DNA from: CAZEQK01 sp964514395
Lineage (GTDB): Bacteria; Bacillota; Bacilli; Tepidibacillales; Tepidibacillaceae
DNA length: 64,000 nucleotides
Assembly: GCA_964514395.1 (NCBI GenBank)
Contig: CAZEQK010000006.1
Span: 1-64,000 of the forward strand
Direction: 5' to 3'
Below, piece after piece: positions 1 through 8,677 of the stretch. The first letter of the stretch is position 1, and each line of letters begins with the position of its first letter. Made by a program: the position numbers and the translations under genes. The notes beneath the pieces are model-generated. The model searched no databases, was not told where the DNA came from, and worked only from the letters and a program-made list of their open reading frames with translations.

Positions 1-10
1 TCTTCTTTAT

Positions 11-856
11 TTACCAAACACTTAATCCTCCATCAATAACAATCTGTTGTCCTGTAACATAGCTGGATGCATTAGAAGCTAAAAAAATAACTGCTGCTAC
101 CATTTCATCTGGCTTCCCCATTCTTCCTAAAGGTACACGGGAAGCATACTTCTGAACAAATACTTCGTTTTGTCCACTTTCATTTCCACCTGGGACAATC
201 GAGTTTACTCTAATACCTTTCTTTGCCCAATAACTTGCTAAGTACTTTGTCAATCCAATGACTGCTGCTTTAGATGTAGAATAAACAGCTGGTGTATTAA
301 TTTTTTTCTTAAGATAATACGATCCTTCATAAAGTCTTTGATCTGGAGCAATAATACCATAAATAGAGGCGGTTTGAATAATAGAGCCCCCTTTGCCTTG
401 CTTTAGCATTTGTTTACCAACTGCTTGGGCCACTAAGAACATCCCATCTATGTTAACTGCCATCACTCGTCTCCACTCGTCGATGCTATAATCTTCAAAG
501 GGTGCAAAAAAAGCATCTAAATCATCTGATTTTGTAGCAGCATTGTTTAGTAAAATATGAATTTCGCCAAATGTTTCTATGACTTTTTTAACCATCGCTG
601 CGACCTGTTCTTTCATTGATACATCACATGACAAACCGATAGTTTTAACACCATACTTTTCAGTTAATGTATGAGCAAACTCCTTCGTCAATTCTTCATC
701 TAAATCAACAATGACTATATTCGCACCAAACTCAGCTAATCCAGTACAAAACCGTTTCCCTAAAATACCAGTACCACCTGTAATTATTGCCGTCTTACCC
801 TTTAAATCAAACATATCTGTATATAAGGATTTATTTATTGATAATTGTTCATCCAA
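11..856 (-). CDS. ptmA: SDR-family oxidoreductase, PtmA-like
   Basis: Short-chain dehydrogenase of 281 residues. The N-terminal nucleotide-binding motif TGGTGILG lies near residues 26-33, and the catalytic YSTSK (YxxxK) near residue 190. The ending VTGQQIVIDGG is typical of the family. In Campylobacter, PtmA acts with PtmF in the early steps that supply the GDP-amino sugar for legionaminic acid; I assign the same role by operon context, since SDR sequences alone do not define substrates. It is the last gene of a nine-gene operon. The start is TTG at 856, preceded by AAGGTGAA at good spacing and overlapping the end of legF by 8 nt. An internal ATG at the MFDLKGK position is a less likely alternative start. 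Family certain, role inferred. Confidence 0.85.
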   Translation of the reverse strand: MDEQLSINKSLYTDMFDLKGKTAIITGGTGILGKRFCTGLAEFGANIVIVDLDEELTKEFAHTLTEKYGVKTIGLSCDVSMKEQVAAMVKKVIETFGEIHILLNNAATKSDDLDAFFAPFEDYSIDEWRRVMAVNIDGMFLVAQAVGKQMLKQGKGGSIIQTASIYGIIAPDQRLYEGSYYLKKKINTPAVYSTSKAAVIGLTKYLASYWAKKGIRVNSIVPGGNESGQNEVFVQKYASRVPLGRMGKPDEMVAAVIFLASNASSYVTGQQIVIDGGLSVW

Positions 857-1556
857 TAGTCTTCACCTTTTTTTCCATCAAAAATTCCACAAACAAAAAA
901 TCTATTTCACTATCAATATCTATTGATTTCTCGAGTGGCATTTCATAAAGTTTAGTATCAGCATAGAATAAAGTCTTTTCCTTTAAAAATGCATCTCGAT
1001 TCCAGCAATAGATCGAAGCATTCATATCAAAGCTTTTAGGTGCATCTTGTCGTCTTACTATAGAACCTTCTACCTTTTTTGATAACTGAACCTGACCATT
1101 TTCAGCTATCTCTACCATATTAAAATAGGGAGACTTTCTAGACTGTGTCACTGAAAGAACACTAGATACCCCATTTTCCTCTAATAAACTTACAGCCCTT
1201 TTTATATCTTCAATGTCACGAAGTGGGGAGGTTACATCGAGATCTACGATTGTATCAAATGGATGTTTTAGTCTCTTTTCAACTGCCTGTAAACAATGGG
1301 AAATAGCAGGTAGCTTTGATGCTTCATCGGAAGCAAGTACTTTTGGTCTTTTAATCAAGTAATTAATTCCCCATTCCTTTGCAATATCTAATATCTGCAT
1401 CGAGTCACTACTGACAGCTATAACGTCAAATAAACCTGATTGCTTCGCTTGAGAAATAGTATAGACAATCAAGGGATACCCTAATAAATCTTTTATATTC
1501 TTGCCATGCACCCCTTTTGAACCTCCCCTAGCACAAATGGTACACAGTCTTTTCAT
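849..1556 (-). CDS. legF: CMP-N,N'-diacetyllegionaminate synthase (cytidylyltransferase)
   Basis: NeuA/LegF-type CMP-nonulosonate synthetase, about 235 residues, the usual length. It activates the free nine-carbon sugar with CTP, giving the CMP donor used by transferases. The N-terminal signature ARGGSKGVHGKNI (P-loop-like CTP site) and the later LDVTSPLRDIEDI are classic for the family. I choose ATG at 1556 because it overlaps the ptmF stop as ATGA, like most junctions in this operon; a GTG at 1568 is also open. Placement with legI and legG argues for legionaminic rather than sialic or pseudaminic acid, which is inference from the gene set. Confidence 0.88.
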   Translation of the reverse strand: MKRLCTICARGGSKGVHGKNIKDLLGYPLIVYTISQAKQSGLFDVIAVSSDSMQILDIAKEWGINYLIKRPKVLASDEASKLPAISHCLQAVEKRLKHPFDTIVDLDVTSPLRDIEDIKRAVSLLEENGVSSVLSVTQSRKSPYFNMVEIAENGQVQLSKKVEGSIVRRQDAPKSFDMNASIYCWNRDAFLKEKTLFYADTKLYEMPLEKSIDIDSEIDFLFVEFLMEKKVKTIG

Positions 1557-2464
1557 CGCGCAATCCACTTCCTTCGTATTGTTGATTCCTCAGCAGCTTC
1601 AATCATTCTTAATACATCTATCCCTTCATCTACAGTACATAAATGCTGAACATGACCAGTTAATATAGCTGTATGCTGAAGCCGATAAGTAGCATCTTTA
1701 TCAATAGGAAAAAAACTAACGTTTTCATTAATCTGCAAGCGATTATTAATAATATCAGCTGTAATTGTATGTTTATCCGTATGTATAATCATTTCTCTTC
1801 TAGCATGTCGATCCAAATAATTCAAATGAATACTTGCATTTGAACAACGCTTCGTTTCTAATAGCAGACTAAAGATATCATCACTATTAATATCTAACTG
1901 ACTAAAATGGCCTCCAGTAGCTATAAGCTTCTTCCATCCATCACAGAGCCAATTAACATAGTCTAACTCATGACTTAAATCCCTTAATACTCCTCCACCC
2001 CTTTGTATGTCAGCGGAATAGCTTTGACGATAATCCTGCATTTTCCGCCATTGAGGTAAATACTGCCCAGCATAAGCATGAATAGACAGAATTCTTTCCC
2101 CCTTTAGAAATATTTTCAGCTTTTGTAGAATGGGGTGAAACCTCAGATTATAACCGACAAAAAATCTATCAAATGAATGCTTTGGGACCATCTGAAGCTT
2201 ATGAAATAATGGTTTCTCAATTAAGGCCATCCCTTTATATCCAGCATTTATAAGCTCTAATAGGCTATCAAAATGAGAAGCAGTGTCATTAGCTATGATA
2301 ATATAGTCTGGCAAGTCTTTTTTAAGAGCTTGGGCTATACCTGAATATGTCATTATTCCAGCTATCTTTTGCTGACTAACAACGGAAACCTTGGAGCCTA
2401 TATTCATTAACAATCGGGTATGTCTTTTCCCAATAGAGCCATAGCCAATAACTAAAGCATTCAT
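1553..2464 (-). CDS. ptmF: Gfo/Idh/MocA-type oxidoreductase, PtmF-like
   Basis: 303-residue NAD(P)-binding oxidoreductase. The N-terminal motif GYGSIGKRHTRLL (GxGxxGxxH) is diagnostic of Gfo/Idh/MocA enzymes that recur in nonulosonate clusters. GGGVLRDLSHELDYVNWLC in the middle carries the conserved D-x-x-x-H-x-x-D arrangement of the second domain. In Campylobacter, PtmF works with PtmA ahead of GDP-glucosamine formation. The ends overlap both neighbours by 4 nt (ptmE stop/start and legF start). The family is clear; the exact reaction rests on synteny with ptmE, ptmA and the leg genes. Confidence 0.83.
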   Translation of the reverse strand: MNALVIGYGSIGKRHTRLLMNIGSKVSVVSQQKIAGIMTYSGIAQALKKDLPDYIIIANDTASHFDSLLELINAGYKGMALIEKPLFHKLQMVPKHSFDRFFVGYNLRFHPILQKLKIFLKGERILSIHAYAGQYLPQWRKMQDYRQSYSADIQRGGGVLRDLSHELDYVNWLCDGWKKLIATGGHFSQLDINSDDIFSLLLETKRCSNASIHLNYLDRHARREMIIHTDKHTITADIINNRLQINENVSFFPIDKDATYRLQHTAILTGHVQHLCTVDEGIDVLRMIEAAEESTIRRKWIAR

Positions 2465-3510
2465 GTAAACACCTCACCATACTCTTTCTTTGCTCTTTGA
2501 AGATCATCAAATCTTCCAATATCGAGCCAGTATTCCAAAATAGGATAGACCACTAATTTTTGATTTAAATCTATAAGCTTTTTAAAAAGAGTAGTCATAT
2601 CATAATTAGATTCCTTAGGGATTTGATCTAAAACTGATGGCTCCAGTATATAAATTCCTGCATTGACGAACATTCTTTGAATTGGTTTCTCCTCTAAACC
2701 AATTAAGCGATTTCCCTTCATATGGATTACTCCATAGGGAACTTGAAAATCATATTGTCTTACACACATTGTTGCTTGGCTTCCTGATTTCATATGGAAA
2801 TCCATAAGCTGATTAAAATTTAATGTCGTTAATAAATCACTATTCATCACGATTATCGATTCCTTTGGTTTTTCTGGAAGAAGGCTTAAAGCCCCAGCAG
2901 TTCCTAATTGCTCTTTTTCATGGATATAGCGAATATCAATATCCCATTGACTTCCATCTTTAAAATATTCTTTTATCATTTCAGCCTTATAGTGAACTGT
3001 AATATAAAATCGTTCAAATCCTTGGTCTTTTAAATTCTTAAGAATCATTTCCAAGATTGGAAGATTTCCTATCTTGATTAATGGCTTAGGAACGATGTCT
3101 GTTAAAGGACGTAAGCGAGAACCTAACCCCCCAGCCATAATAATTGCCCAATTTTTCTTTGTTTTTCTTTCCATCAAGTCATCAAGTTTTTTAAAATCTA
3201 TAATCAAGCCATCTTTGTCGATAATGGGAAGATGCCTTATTTTTTTATTTTTCATAATTGAAATAATCTCTTTTTCATCTTTCTTATCACTAGCTGTTAT
3301 CGGCGTTGTATTCATAATCTTTCTTACTCTCTCATCTAACGATATTCCTTTTAATATTCCACGACGAATATCGCCATCTGTGATCATCCCCAATAGACGA
3401 TTTTGCTCACTAATAATTAAAACGCACTGCATAGCATATGCGTCTATTCTTTTAATCGCTTCACGAATGGTATGATCAGGACTTATTAATATGTTTTTCC
3501 AATTTTTCAT
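2461..3510 (-). CDS. ptmE: CBS-domain sugar-phosphate nucleotidyltransferase, PtmE-like
   Basis: 349 residues with two parts: a pair of CBS domains (about residues 8-115, with GMITDGDIRRGIL) followed by a nucleotidyltransferase domain starting at AIIMAGGLGSRLRPLTD near residue 123, with the metal/sugar-site NSDLL further on. This fusion matches PtmE, the guanylyltransferase that makes the GDP-linked glucosamine precursor for legionaminic acid in Campylobacter. Its presence suggests that this pathway, like that one, uses GDP-sugars instead of UDP-sugars (inference). It overlaps legH and ptmF by 4 nt each, so translation is probably coupled. Confidence 0.86.
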   Translation of the reverse strand: MKNWKNILISPDHTIREAIKRIDAYAMQCVLIISEQNRLLGMITDGDIRRGILKGISLDERVRKIMNTTPITASDKKDEKEIISIMKNKKIRHLPIIDKDGLIIDFKKLDDLMERKTKKNWAIIMAGGLGSRLRPLTDIVPKPLIKIGNLPILEMILKNLKDQGFERFYITVHYKAEMIKEYFKDGSQWDIDIRYIHEKEQLGTAGALSLLPEKPKESIIVMNSDLLTTLNFNQLMDFHMKSGSQATMCVRQYDFQVPYGVIHMKGNRLIGLEEKPIQRMFVNAGIYILEPSVLDQIPKESNYDMTTLFKKLIDLNQKLVVYPILEYWLDIGRFDDLQRAKKEYGEVFT

Positions 3511-4151
3511 TTTTCTTCAGCCTTTGCAGGTATTCCTATTGCTCTACTTGAATCGGGAATATTCGTAATAACAAGTGCTCCTGCCCCTATTAGGCAATTT
3601 TTACCTATAGAGATATTTTGAATAACAGTAACTCCTGTTCCAACATGGGTTCCTTCCCCAATCTTTACTCCCCCAGATAGAGTTACACCTGGTGCAATAT
3701 GAACGTGATCTCCAATTCTAGAATCATGGTCAACTGATGAATGGGTATTAATAATGGAATTTTTACCTATTATCGTACCTGCTTGAATCACTGCTCCAGC
3801 CATAATTTGTACTCCTTCATCAAGATATGCGGTTTCCGATATTATAGCGGAGTGATGGACAACGGTAGCAAAGGAGTACCCCTTCTCTTTATATGCTTGA
3901 TAGACTTCCTTTCTTTTTTCTGTTGAATATATTGATCCAATGGCGTTAACTAATTGAATATTTTGAGGAGAATATGTTGAAATGAATGAATCATCTTTCC
4001 CAATAATAGGTATCCCATATATCCTATGTTCCGTTAAAGCATTATTAGGATCGACTATCCCAAGGACTTTAAGCTTTTGATTTATTAATATTTCTATAAG
4101 AACTTTGGCGTGACCACCACCACCAAGGATAATCACTGGTCGTTTCATCAC
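3507..4151 (-). CDS. legH: NeuD/PglD-type sugar N-acetyltransferase
   Basis: 214-residue acyltransferase with a short Rossmann-like N-terminal half (VIILGGGGHAKVLIEIL) and a C-terminal left-handed beta-helix of hexapeptide repeats (GVQIMAGAVIQAGTIIG, then NTHSSVDHDSRIGDH with the likely catalytic His). This is the NeuD/PglD layout. In the legionaminate route it should acetylate the 4-amino group of the GDP-6-deoxy-4-amino sugar, between LegC and LegG. It sits between legI and ptmE with ATGA overlaps on both sides. O-acetylation of a nonulosonate, as NeuD does, is the alternative; the otherwise complete leg set favours the N-acetyltransferase role. Confidence 0.83.
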   Translation of the reverse strand: MMKRPVIILGGGGHAKVLIEILINQKLKVLGIVDPNNALTEHRIYGIPIIGKDDSFISTYSPQNIQLVNAIGSIYSTEKRKEVYQAYKEKGYSFATVVHHSAIISETAYLDEGVQIMAGAVIQAGTIIGKNSIINTHSSVDHDSRIGDHVHIAPGVTLSGGVKIGEGTHVGTGVTVIQNISIGKNCLIGAGALVITNIPDSSRAIGIPAKAEEK

Positions 4152-5239
4152 TCCACCTCTTCATCCTGTTGATACACCTTTTTTGCTTTTCTACCTATCC
4201 AATTCCAATATTCAAAAGGTGAAATTCCAAATTCTGGGCGTTTGCAGGTCAAATTATCCTTTGAAAAAATTTCTCCTTTATTAACTGGCTTTGCTACAAC
4301 AAGACTTTTTCTTACTAACATTCTATTTTTTATTTCAGAAAGCGATGGAGCTTTAATAGGAGATCCCAAGGCCTGTTCCACATCGCGTATAGAAAGAATC
4401 ATTTCTTTCAATTGAGCAGGTTCTAACGAAGCTTGGTGGTCAGGTCCAGGTAGGTTTTTATCAATGGTAAAATGCTTTTCAATTATGCTTGCCCCCCGAG
4501 CCACTGCAGCAATTGGAATAGAAATTCCTATGGAATGATCTGAATAACCTACTTGTAATCCAAAAGACTTTCTTAATGTATCCATTGCCAACAGATTAAT
4601 ATCAGTATATGGTGCTGGATACTCACTCGTGCAATGAAGTAAAGTTATCTTTTCTCTTAAACGTTTTTGCCCATCAATAGAATGATAAGCATTTTCAAAA
4701 TCTTGAATAGAAGATGGGGCTTCAGCTGACAGATAACCATATGCTAAAACACTTAAAGCCTTTTCTACTTCTCCTAATGTACTCATTCCTGTAGACAATA
4801 TGATTGGGAGTTGGCTTTGAGCAGCCATTAATAATAACGGTGCATCTGTAATATCTCCAGAGCTAATTTTTAAAAAAGGGAGACGAAATCGGTGTACTAA
4901 TAGATTAAGACTATCTATGTCAAAAGGGGTGGATAATAACTGAATACCTTTTTTTTGACTGTGATCTATAAGAATTTGATGCTCCTCTATACTTAATTCT
5001 AATTTCTTTAACATTTGATACTGTGTTTCATCCTTAGCTGTTGTTTTAAGTTGATATGGTACTTTTTCTACATCATTTTTAATGATATTTTTCGCTTTAA
5101 AGGTTTGAAATTTAATAGCATCAGCCTTAGCTTCAACAGCTTTATCTATTAATGCTTTTGCTAATTCAATCGAACCATTATGATTTACTCCAGCTTCAGC
5201 AATAATATAAACATGATGATTAACATTCATCTCTCTCAT
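4148..5239 (-). CDS. legI: N,N'-diacetyllegionaminate synthase (NeuB family)
   Basis: 363-residue NeuB-family enzyme that condenses phosphoenolpyruvate with a six-carbon 2,4-diacetamido sugar to give the nine-carbon nonulosonate. It has the N-terminal IAEAGVNHNGSIELAKALID, the barrel motifs FKISSGDITDAPLL, ILSTGMSTLGEVEKAL and LLHCTSEYPAPY, and a C-terminal antifreeze-like SAF domain (about residues 300-355). The start lies inside the legG 3' end, with a 20-nt overlap. A second ATG at 5230 (MNVNHH) is equally plausible, since neither has a strong ribosome site. Choosing legionaminate over sialate or pseudaminate depends on the linked LegB/LegC/LegG set. Confidence 0.87.
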   Translation of the reverse strand: MREMNVNHHVYIIAEAGVNHNGSIELAKALIDKAVEAKADAIKFQTFKAKNIIKNDVEKVPYQLKTTAKDETQYQMLKKLELSIEEHQILIDHSQKKGIQLLSTPFDIDSLNLLVHRFRLPFLKISSGDITDAPLLLMAAQSQLPIILSTGMSTLGEVEKALSVLAYGYLSAEAPSSIQDFENAYHSIDGQKRLREKITLLHCTSEYPAPYTDINLLAMDTLRKSFGLQVGYSDHSIGISIPIAAVARGASIIEKHFTIDKNLPGPDHQASLEPAQLKEMILSIRDVEQALGSPIKAPSLSEIKNRMLVRKSLVVAKPVNKGEIFSKDNLTCKRPEFGISPFEYWNWIGRKAKKVYQQDEEVE

Positions 5240-6407
5240 CTACCTTATTAAGGCTATAAAATCTTTTTTTGATAAGCCTTTGATAATTAGGGAAATTTTT
5301 TAAGATTTTGATTATTTTTTCTGAAGTATTGCCTTCACCAAAGGGATTAATCGTTTTGGAGCAATTCAAGCTATAAGCTTTTTGAATAGATTGGATAATT
5401 TCACTGGTAGTTGATTGACTTTGAATGATAGATGAAGCCATAATCCTACCTCTTTGTCTGTCTCCTATATTTACTGTTGGTATTTTAAAAAAGGGAGCTT
5501 CATATATACCACTTGATGAATTACCGATTACCATATCTACCTGAGCCATAACGCTTAAGTATTTTTGTTGACCAAGATTGATAAATGCTTTAGCATTCGG
5601 GTGATTAGATACGTAATGATCTACCATTTGGTTAATGATTCTTCCATTTGTATCTGCATTTGATTTCGTGAATATTAATCCAATTTCATCTAGCTGATGT
5701 AAAGCACTTAATAAAGCCTGAAACTGTTTTGGTGTTGAATCTTGATCTATATCATTTAATGTAACTGGGTGAAAGGTAATTAATAGATTCTTATGATTAA
5801 AGGAAAAATCCAAGATATTTTCTAATTCTTTTCGACTAAACAATGTAGTTTTTTTGATTTGATCAATACCTAAATGTCCAACATTAAAAATATGATTGGG
5901 ATTTTCTCCTAGCTGACGTACTCGTTGAAATGAAATATTATTGGTTACAAAGTGAAGATGAGCCATTTTTGTTATACTATGTCTAATAGCCTCATCTATC
6001 ACACCCTCTGTAGAATCCCCACCCCCAATATGTGCAATGGGAATATTCGCAACTAATGCTGCCTCGGCAGCAGCTAGGATTTCGAAACGGTCTCCTAATA
6101 GCACAAGTAAATCAAATGGATGTCGATTAAATAAGTTTGAAAAACCAATGATACCTAATCCAATTGATTTCGCAACTCCCTCTGGAGTATCGCTTGATTG
6201 AAGCATTTCTACTTTTTCAAAGATTTCAAACCCATCCTGTTGAATTTCCTTATAGGTCAATCCAAATTCGGGAGAGCAGTGCATCCCTGTCACAATTACA
6301 TATAAATCAAAATTCGGATCTTTCATTATACCTTTCATCAACCAGTACAAAAGTCCATAATCTGCTCTACTACCTGTGACAATCGCAATTTTCTTTCGAT
6401 TCATCAT
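5220..6407 (-). CDS. legG: NDP-sugar 2-epimerase, hydrolysing (NeuC/LegG type)
   Basis: About 395 residues of the WecB/NeuC epimerase family. LegG hydrolyses the NDP-2,4-diacetamido-6-deoxyhexose and inverts C2, releasing the 2,4-diacetamido-mannose-type substrate for LegI. Visible motifs are VTGSRADYGLLYWL at the N-terminus, LLGDRFEILAAAEAAL, GGGDSTEGVIDEAIRHSITK and GNSSSGIYEAP near the C-terminus. A strong GGAGG lies inside the first possible codons, so the upstream TTG at 6419 is too close to be the start. I use ATG at 6407 (a neighbouring ATG at 6404 is equally good). The gene follows legC after 14 nt. Confidence 0.87.
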   Translation of the reverse strand: MMNRKKIAIVTGSRADYGLLYWLMKGIMKDPNFDLYVIVTGMHCSPEFGLTYKEIQQDGFEIFEKVEMLQSSDTPEGVAKSIGLGIIGFSNLFNRHPFDLLVLLGDRFEILAAAEAALVANIPIAHIGGGDSTEGVIDEAIRHSITKMAHLHFVTNNISFQRVRQLGENPNHIFNVGHLGIDQIKKTTLFSRKELENILDFSFNHKNLLITFHPVTLNDIDQDSTPKQFQALLSALHQLDEIGLIFTKSNADTNGRIINQMVDHYVSNHPNAKAFINLGQQKYLSVMAQVDMVIGNSSSGIYEAPFFKIPTVNIGDRQRGRIMASSIIQSQSTTSEIIQSIQKAYSLNCSKTINPFGEGNTSEKIIKILKNFPNYQRLIKKRFYSLNKVDERDEC

Positions 6408-6421
6408 CCCATCCTCCAAAG

Positions 6422-7603
6422 CTATTTATCTCTTCCAAGTAAAGGACTACTTGGTATATTGATCATTCTCCTTTCTAAACTTTCAGCTACCGATAAATCC
6501 ATCCTTGGTGAATTTGTGTACATTTTTAATTTATGCAATAAAGTCCAAGGAGGACGAGTCATTATTCCAGCCTGATTGGCTTCTTTTAAAACTTCATCAC
6601 GATAGAAATGATATTTTTCATCTAATATCAGCGTATTTAACCAATAATTACTTTTTGCAAAGCTTGGTTCTGTAAAAAACCGAATACCTTCAAGACCTTG
6701 AAATGCTTTTTGATAATGTGTAGCTAACTTTCTCTTCCAGTCAATAAATAAAGAAAGTTGCTCCAATTGGGCACAGCCTAAAGCAGCATTGATATTTGGC
6801 ATTCGATAATTATATCCGATTTGATCATGAACAAAGGACCATGGATGGTTAATTTTTGCGGTGGTAGTAAGGTGCTTTGCTAGTTTTGCTAATTTGATAT
6901 CATTCGTTAAAATAGCCCCTCCCCCACCAGTAGTTATCACTTTATTTCCATTAAAGCTCACAGCAGCAACTTTTCCAAAGTTTCCAGTATGTTTTCCTTT
7001 ATAAAAGGAACCTAATGATTCTGCTGCATCCTCCACTAGTTCGAGAAAATATCGATCACAAATTTCCTTAATAGGATCAAGGTCTACTGGATGACCGAAT
7101 GTATGAACAGGAACTAGCGCTTTAATACGACGACCAGTTTTTTTATTAAAGCTACTATTATGACGTATCTCAATTATCTCTTTTAGATATTCTTCTAATT
7201 TTGTTGGATCTAATCCTAAGCTTCTTTCGTCGCTATCTACAAAGTGAGGAATTGCTCTACAATAGCTGACAGCATTAGCAGTTGCTACAAACGTTAAAGT
7301 AGGAATAATCACTTCGTCATCCTGTTCTACTCCAGCAAGCTTCAATGCTATATGTAAGGCTGATGTCCCATTAACTACTGCTATCGCAGCTTTTACCCCT
7401 GTATATTCTGCAAGCTTATTTTCAAACTCCTCTACATATTTACCGATTGATGAAACATAAGTAGAATCAAGACACTCTTGGACATTTATCCATTCATTTC
7501 CGATAAATAGTGGCTCATGTAGGGGGATAAATGTACCTTCCTGCTGTAAAGCAACTTCTTTTAATATTTTTATAATAGTAGAAGGAACCAAAGGAGCATT
7601 CAT
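6422..7603 (-). CDS. legC: LegC-type PLP-dependent sugar aminotransferase
   Basis: 393-residue DegT/DnrJ/EryC1 aminotransferase. The PLP lysine is most likely in SFNGNKVITTGGGGAIL; GTSALHIALKLAGV near residue 80 binds cofactor phosphate, and VEDAAESLGS carries the conserved Asp. In the pathway it transfers an amino group to the 4-keto sugar made by LegB. Its start overlaps the legB stop by 4 nt (ATGA). N-terminal sequence before the core fold (about 25 residues) is typical of the LegC subgroup. Confidence 0.88.
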   Translation of the reverse strand: MNAPLVPSTIIKILKEVALQQEGTFIPLHEPLFIGNEWINVQECLDSTYVSSIGKYVEEFENKLAEYTGVKAAIAVVNGTSALHIALKLAGVEQDDEVIIPTLTFVATANAVSYCRAIPHFVDSDERSLGLDPTKLEEYLKEIIEIRHNSSFNKKTGRRIKALVPVHTFGHPVDLDPIKEICDRYFLELVEDAAESLGSFYKGKHTGNFGKVAAVSFNGNKVITTGGGGAILTNDIKLAKLAKHLTTTAKINHPWSFVHDQIGYNYRMPNINAALGCAQLEQLSLFIDWKRKLATHYQKAFQGLEGIRFFTEPSFAKSNYWLNTLILDEKYHFYRDEVLKEANQAGIMTRPPWTLLHKLKMYTNSPRMDLSVAESLERRMINIPSSPLLGRDK

Positions 7604-8610
7604 ATATTGTATCGCTCTGCTTTATATAAGTGCCTATAGTCTTCTCTTTCAAACCATTCAATCATTTTTTTCAAACCCTTTCTCATCCCTTCGCGGCCAC
7701 TATATTCTGGTTCCCAATGAAGAAGATTTTTGGCCTTTGTGTGATCTGCCAACAACCGGTCCACTTCACTTTTTAAGGGGCGTAACCGAATCCTATCTGA
7801 CTCAATTTCAATTTTTTTAGACATGACTTCAGCAATCAATTGAGCAGTCTCGCCAATAGAAATATCATAATTACTTCCAATATTGATTACTTCACCAATA
7901 GACGCATCAGATTCAGCAACAGCAATAAATCCCCTCACGGTATCATCAATAAAGTTAAAATCTCGCGTAGGATGAATAGCACCTAATTTTATCTTGCTTT
8001 TTCCTGAAAGGATTTGAGTAATAATAGTGGGAATAACTGCTCGTAATGATTGTCTTGGACCATAGGTATTAAAGGGACGTATGATGGCAAGAGGTGTACT
8101 AAACGAACGATAAAAGGATAAAGCAATTTGGTCTGCTCCTATTTTTGATGCTGAATAGGGTGATTGCCCTTGTATAGGATGATTTTCATCCATTGGAACA
8201 TATTGTGCTGTTCCATATACTTCACTCGTTGAGGTATGTACTACTTTATCTATATTTAACTCTTTAGCTGCTTGAAGAATATTTAACGTACCTTTTATAT
8301 TTGTATCTATATAGGCTGCTGGTGAATGATAGGAATAGGGAATACCTACTAATGCAGCCAAATGCATGACAACATTACAGCCAACCATCGCAGTTTTTAC
8401 ACCGAATGGGTCACGTATATCTCCTGAAAATACATCTAAATTCTGCTTCACATCCTTAGATAGATAATCTAGCCAACCCCATGAATTGAATGAATTATAA
8501 AAAACAAAGGCACGCACATCAAAGCCTTTATCTATTAACGCTTCAACTAGATGTGAACCGATAAATCCATCTGCACCTGTTACCAAAATTTTTTTGTCAG
8601 ATAAATTCAT
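7600..8610 (-). CDS. legB: NDP-N-acetylglucosamine 4,6-dehydratase (LegB type)
   Basis: 336-residue extended SDR. TGADGFIGSHLVEAL at residues 11-25 binds NAD; TSTSEVYGT and YSASK form the active site. Full-length LegB-type proteins end with an acidic/basic helix like the one here. It should dehydrate GDP- (or UDP-) GlcNAc to the 4-keto-6-deoxy sugar, the first committed step of legionaminic acid synthesis. It is the first gene of the minus-strand operon. ATG is preceded by GGAGGAAAAG. No clear promoter could be picked in the 67 nt up to the next gene, so it may be co-transcribed with the gene at 8678. Confidence 0.88.
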   Translation of the reverse strand: MNLSDKKILVTGADGFIGSHLVEALIDKGFDVRAFVFYNSFNSWGWLDYLSKDVKQNLDVFSGDIRDPFGVKTAMVGCNVVMHLAALVGIPYSYHSPAAYIDTNIKGTLNILQAAKELNIDKVVHTSTSEVYGTAQYVPMDENHPIQGQSPYSASKIGADQIALSFYRSFSTPLAIIRPFNTYGPRQSLRAVIPTIITQILSGKSKIKLGAIHPTRDFNFIDDTVRGFIAVAESDASIGEVINIGSNYDISIGETAQLIAEVMSKKIEIESDRIRLRPLKSEVDRLLADHTKAKNLLHWEPEYSGREGMRKGLKKMIEWFEREDYRHLYKAERYNI

Positions 8611-8677
8611 TCATCTTTTCCTCCTTCAGTCAAAAATCGTTCTACCTATCTATATTCTACTTTCTCAATTATTTTGC

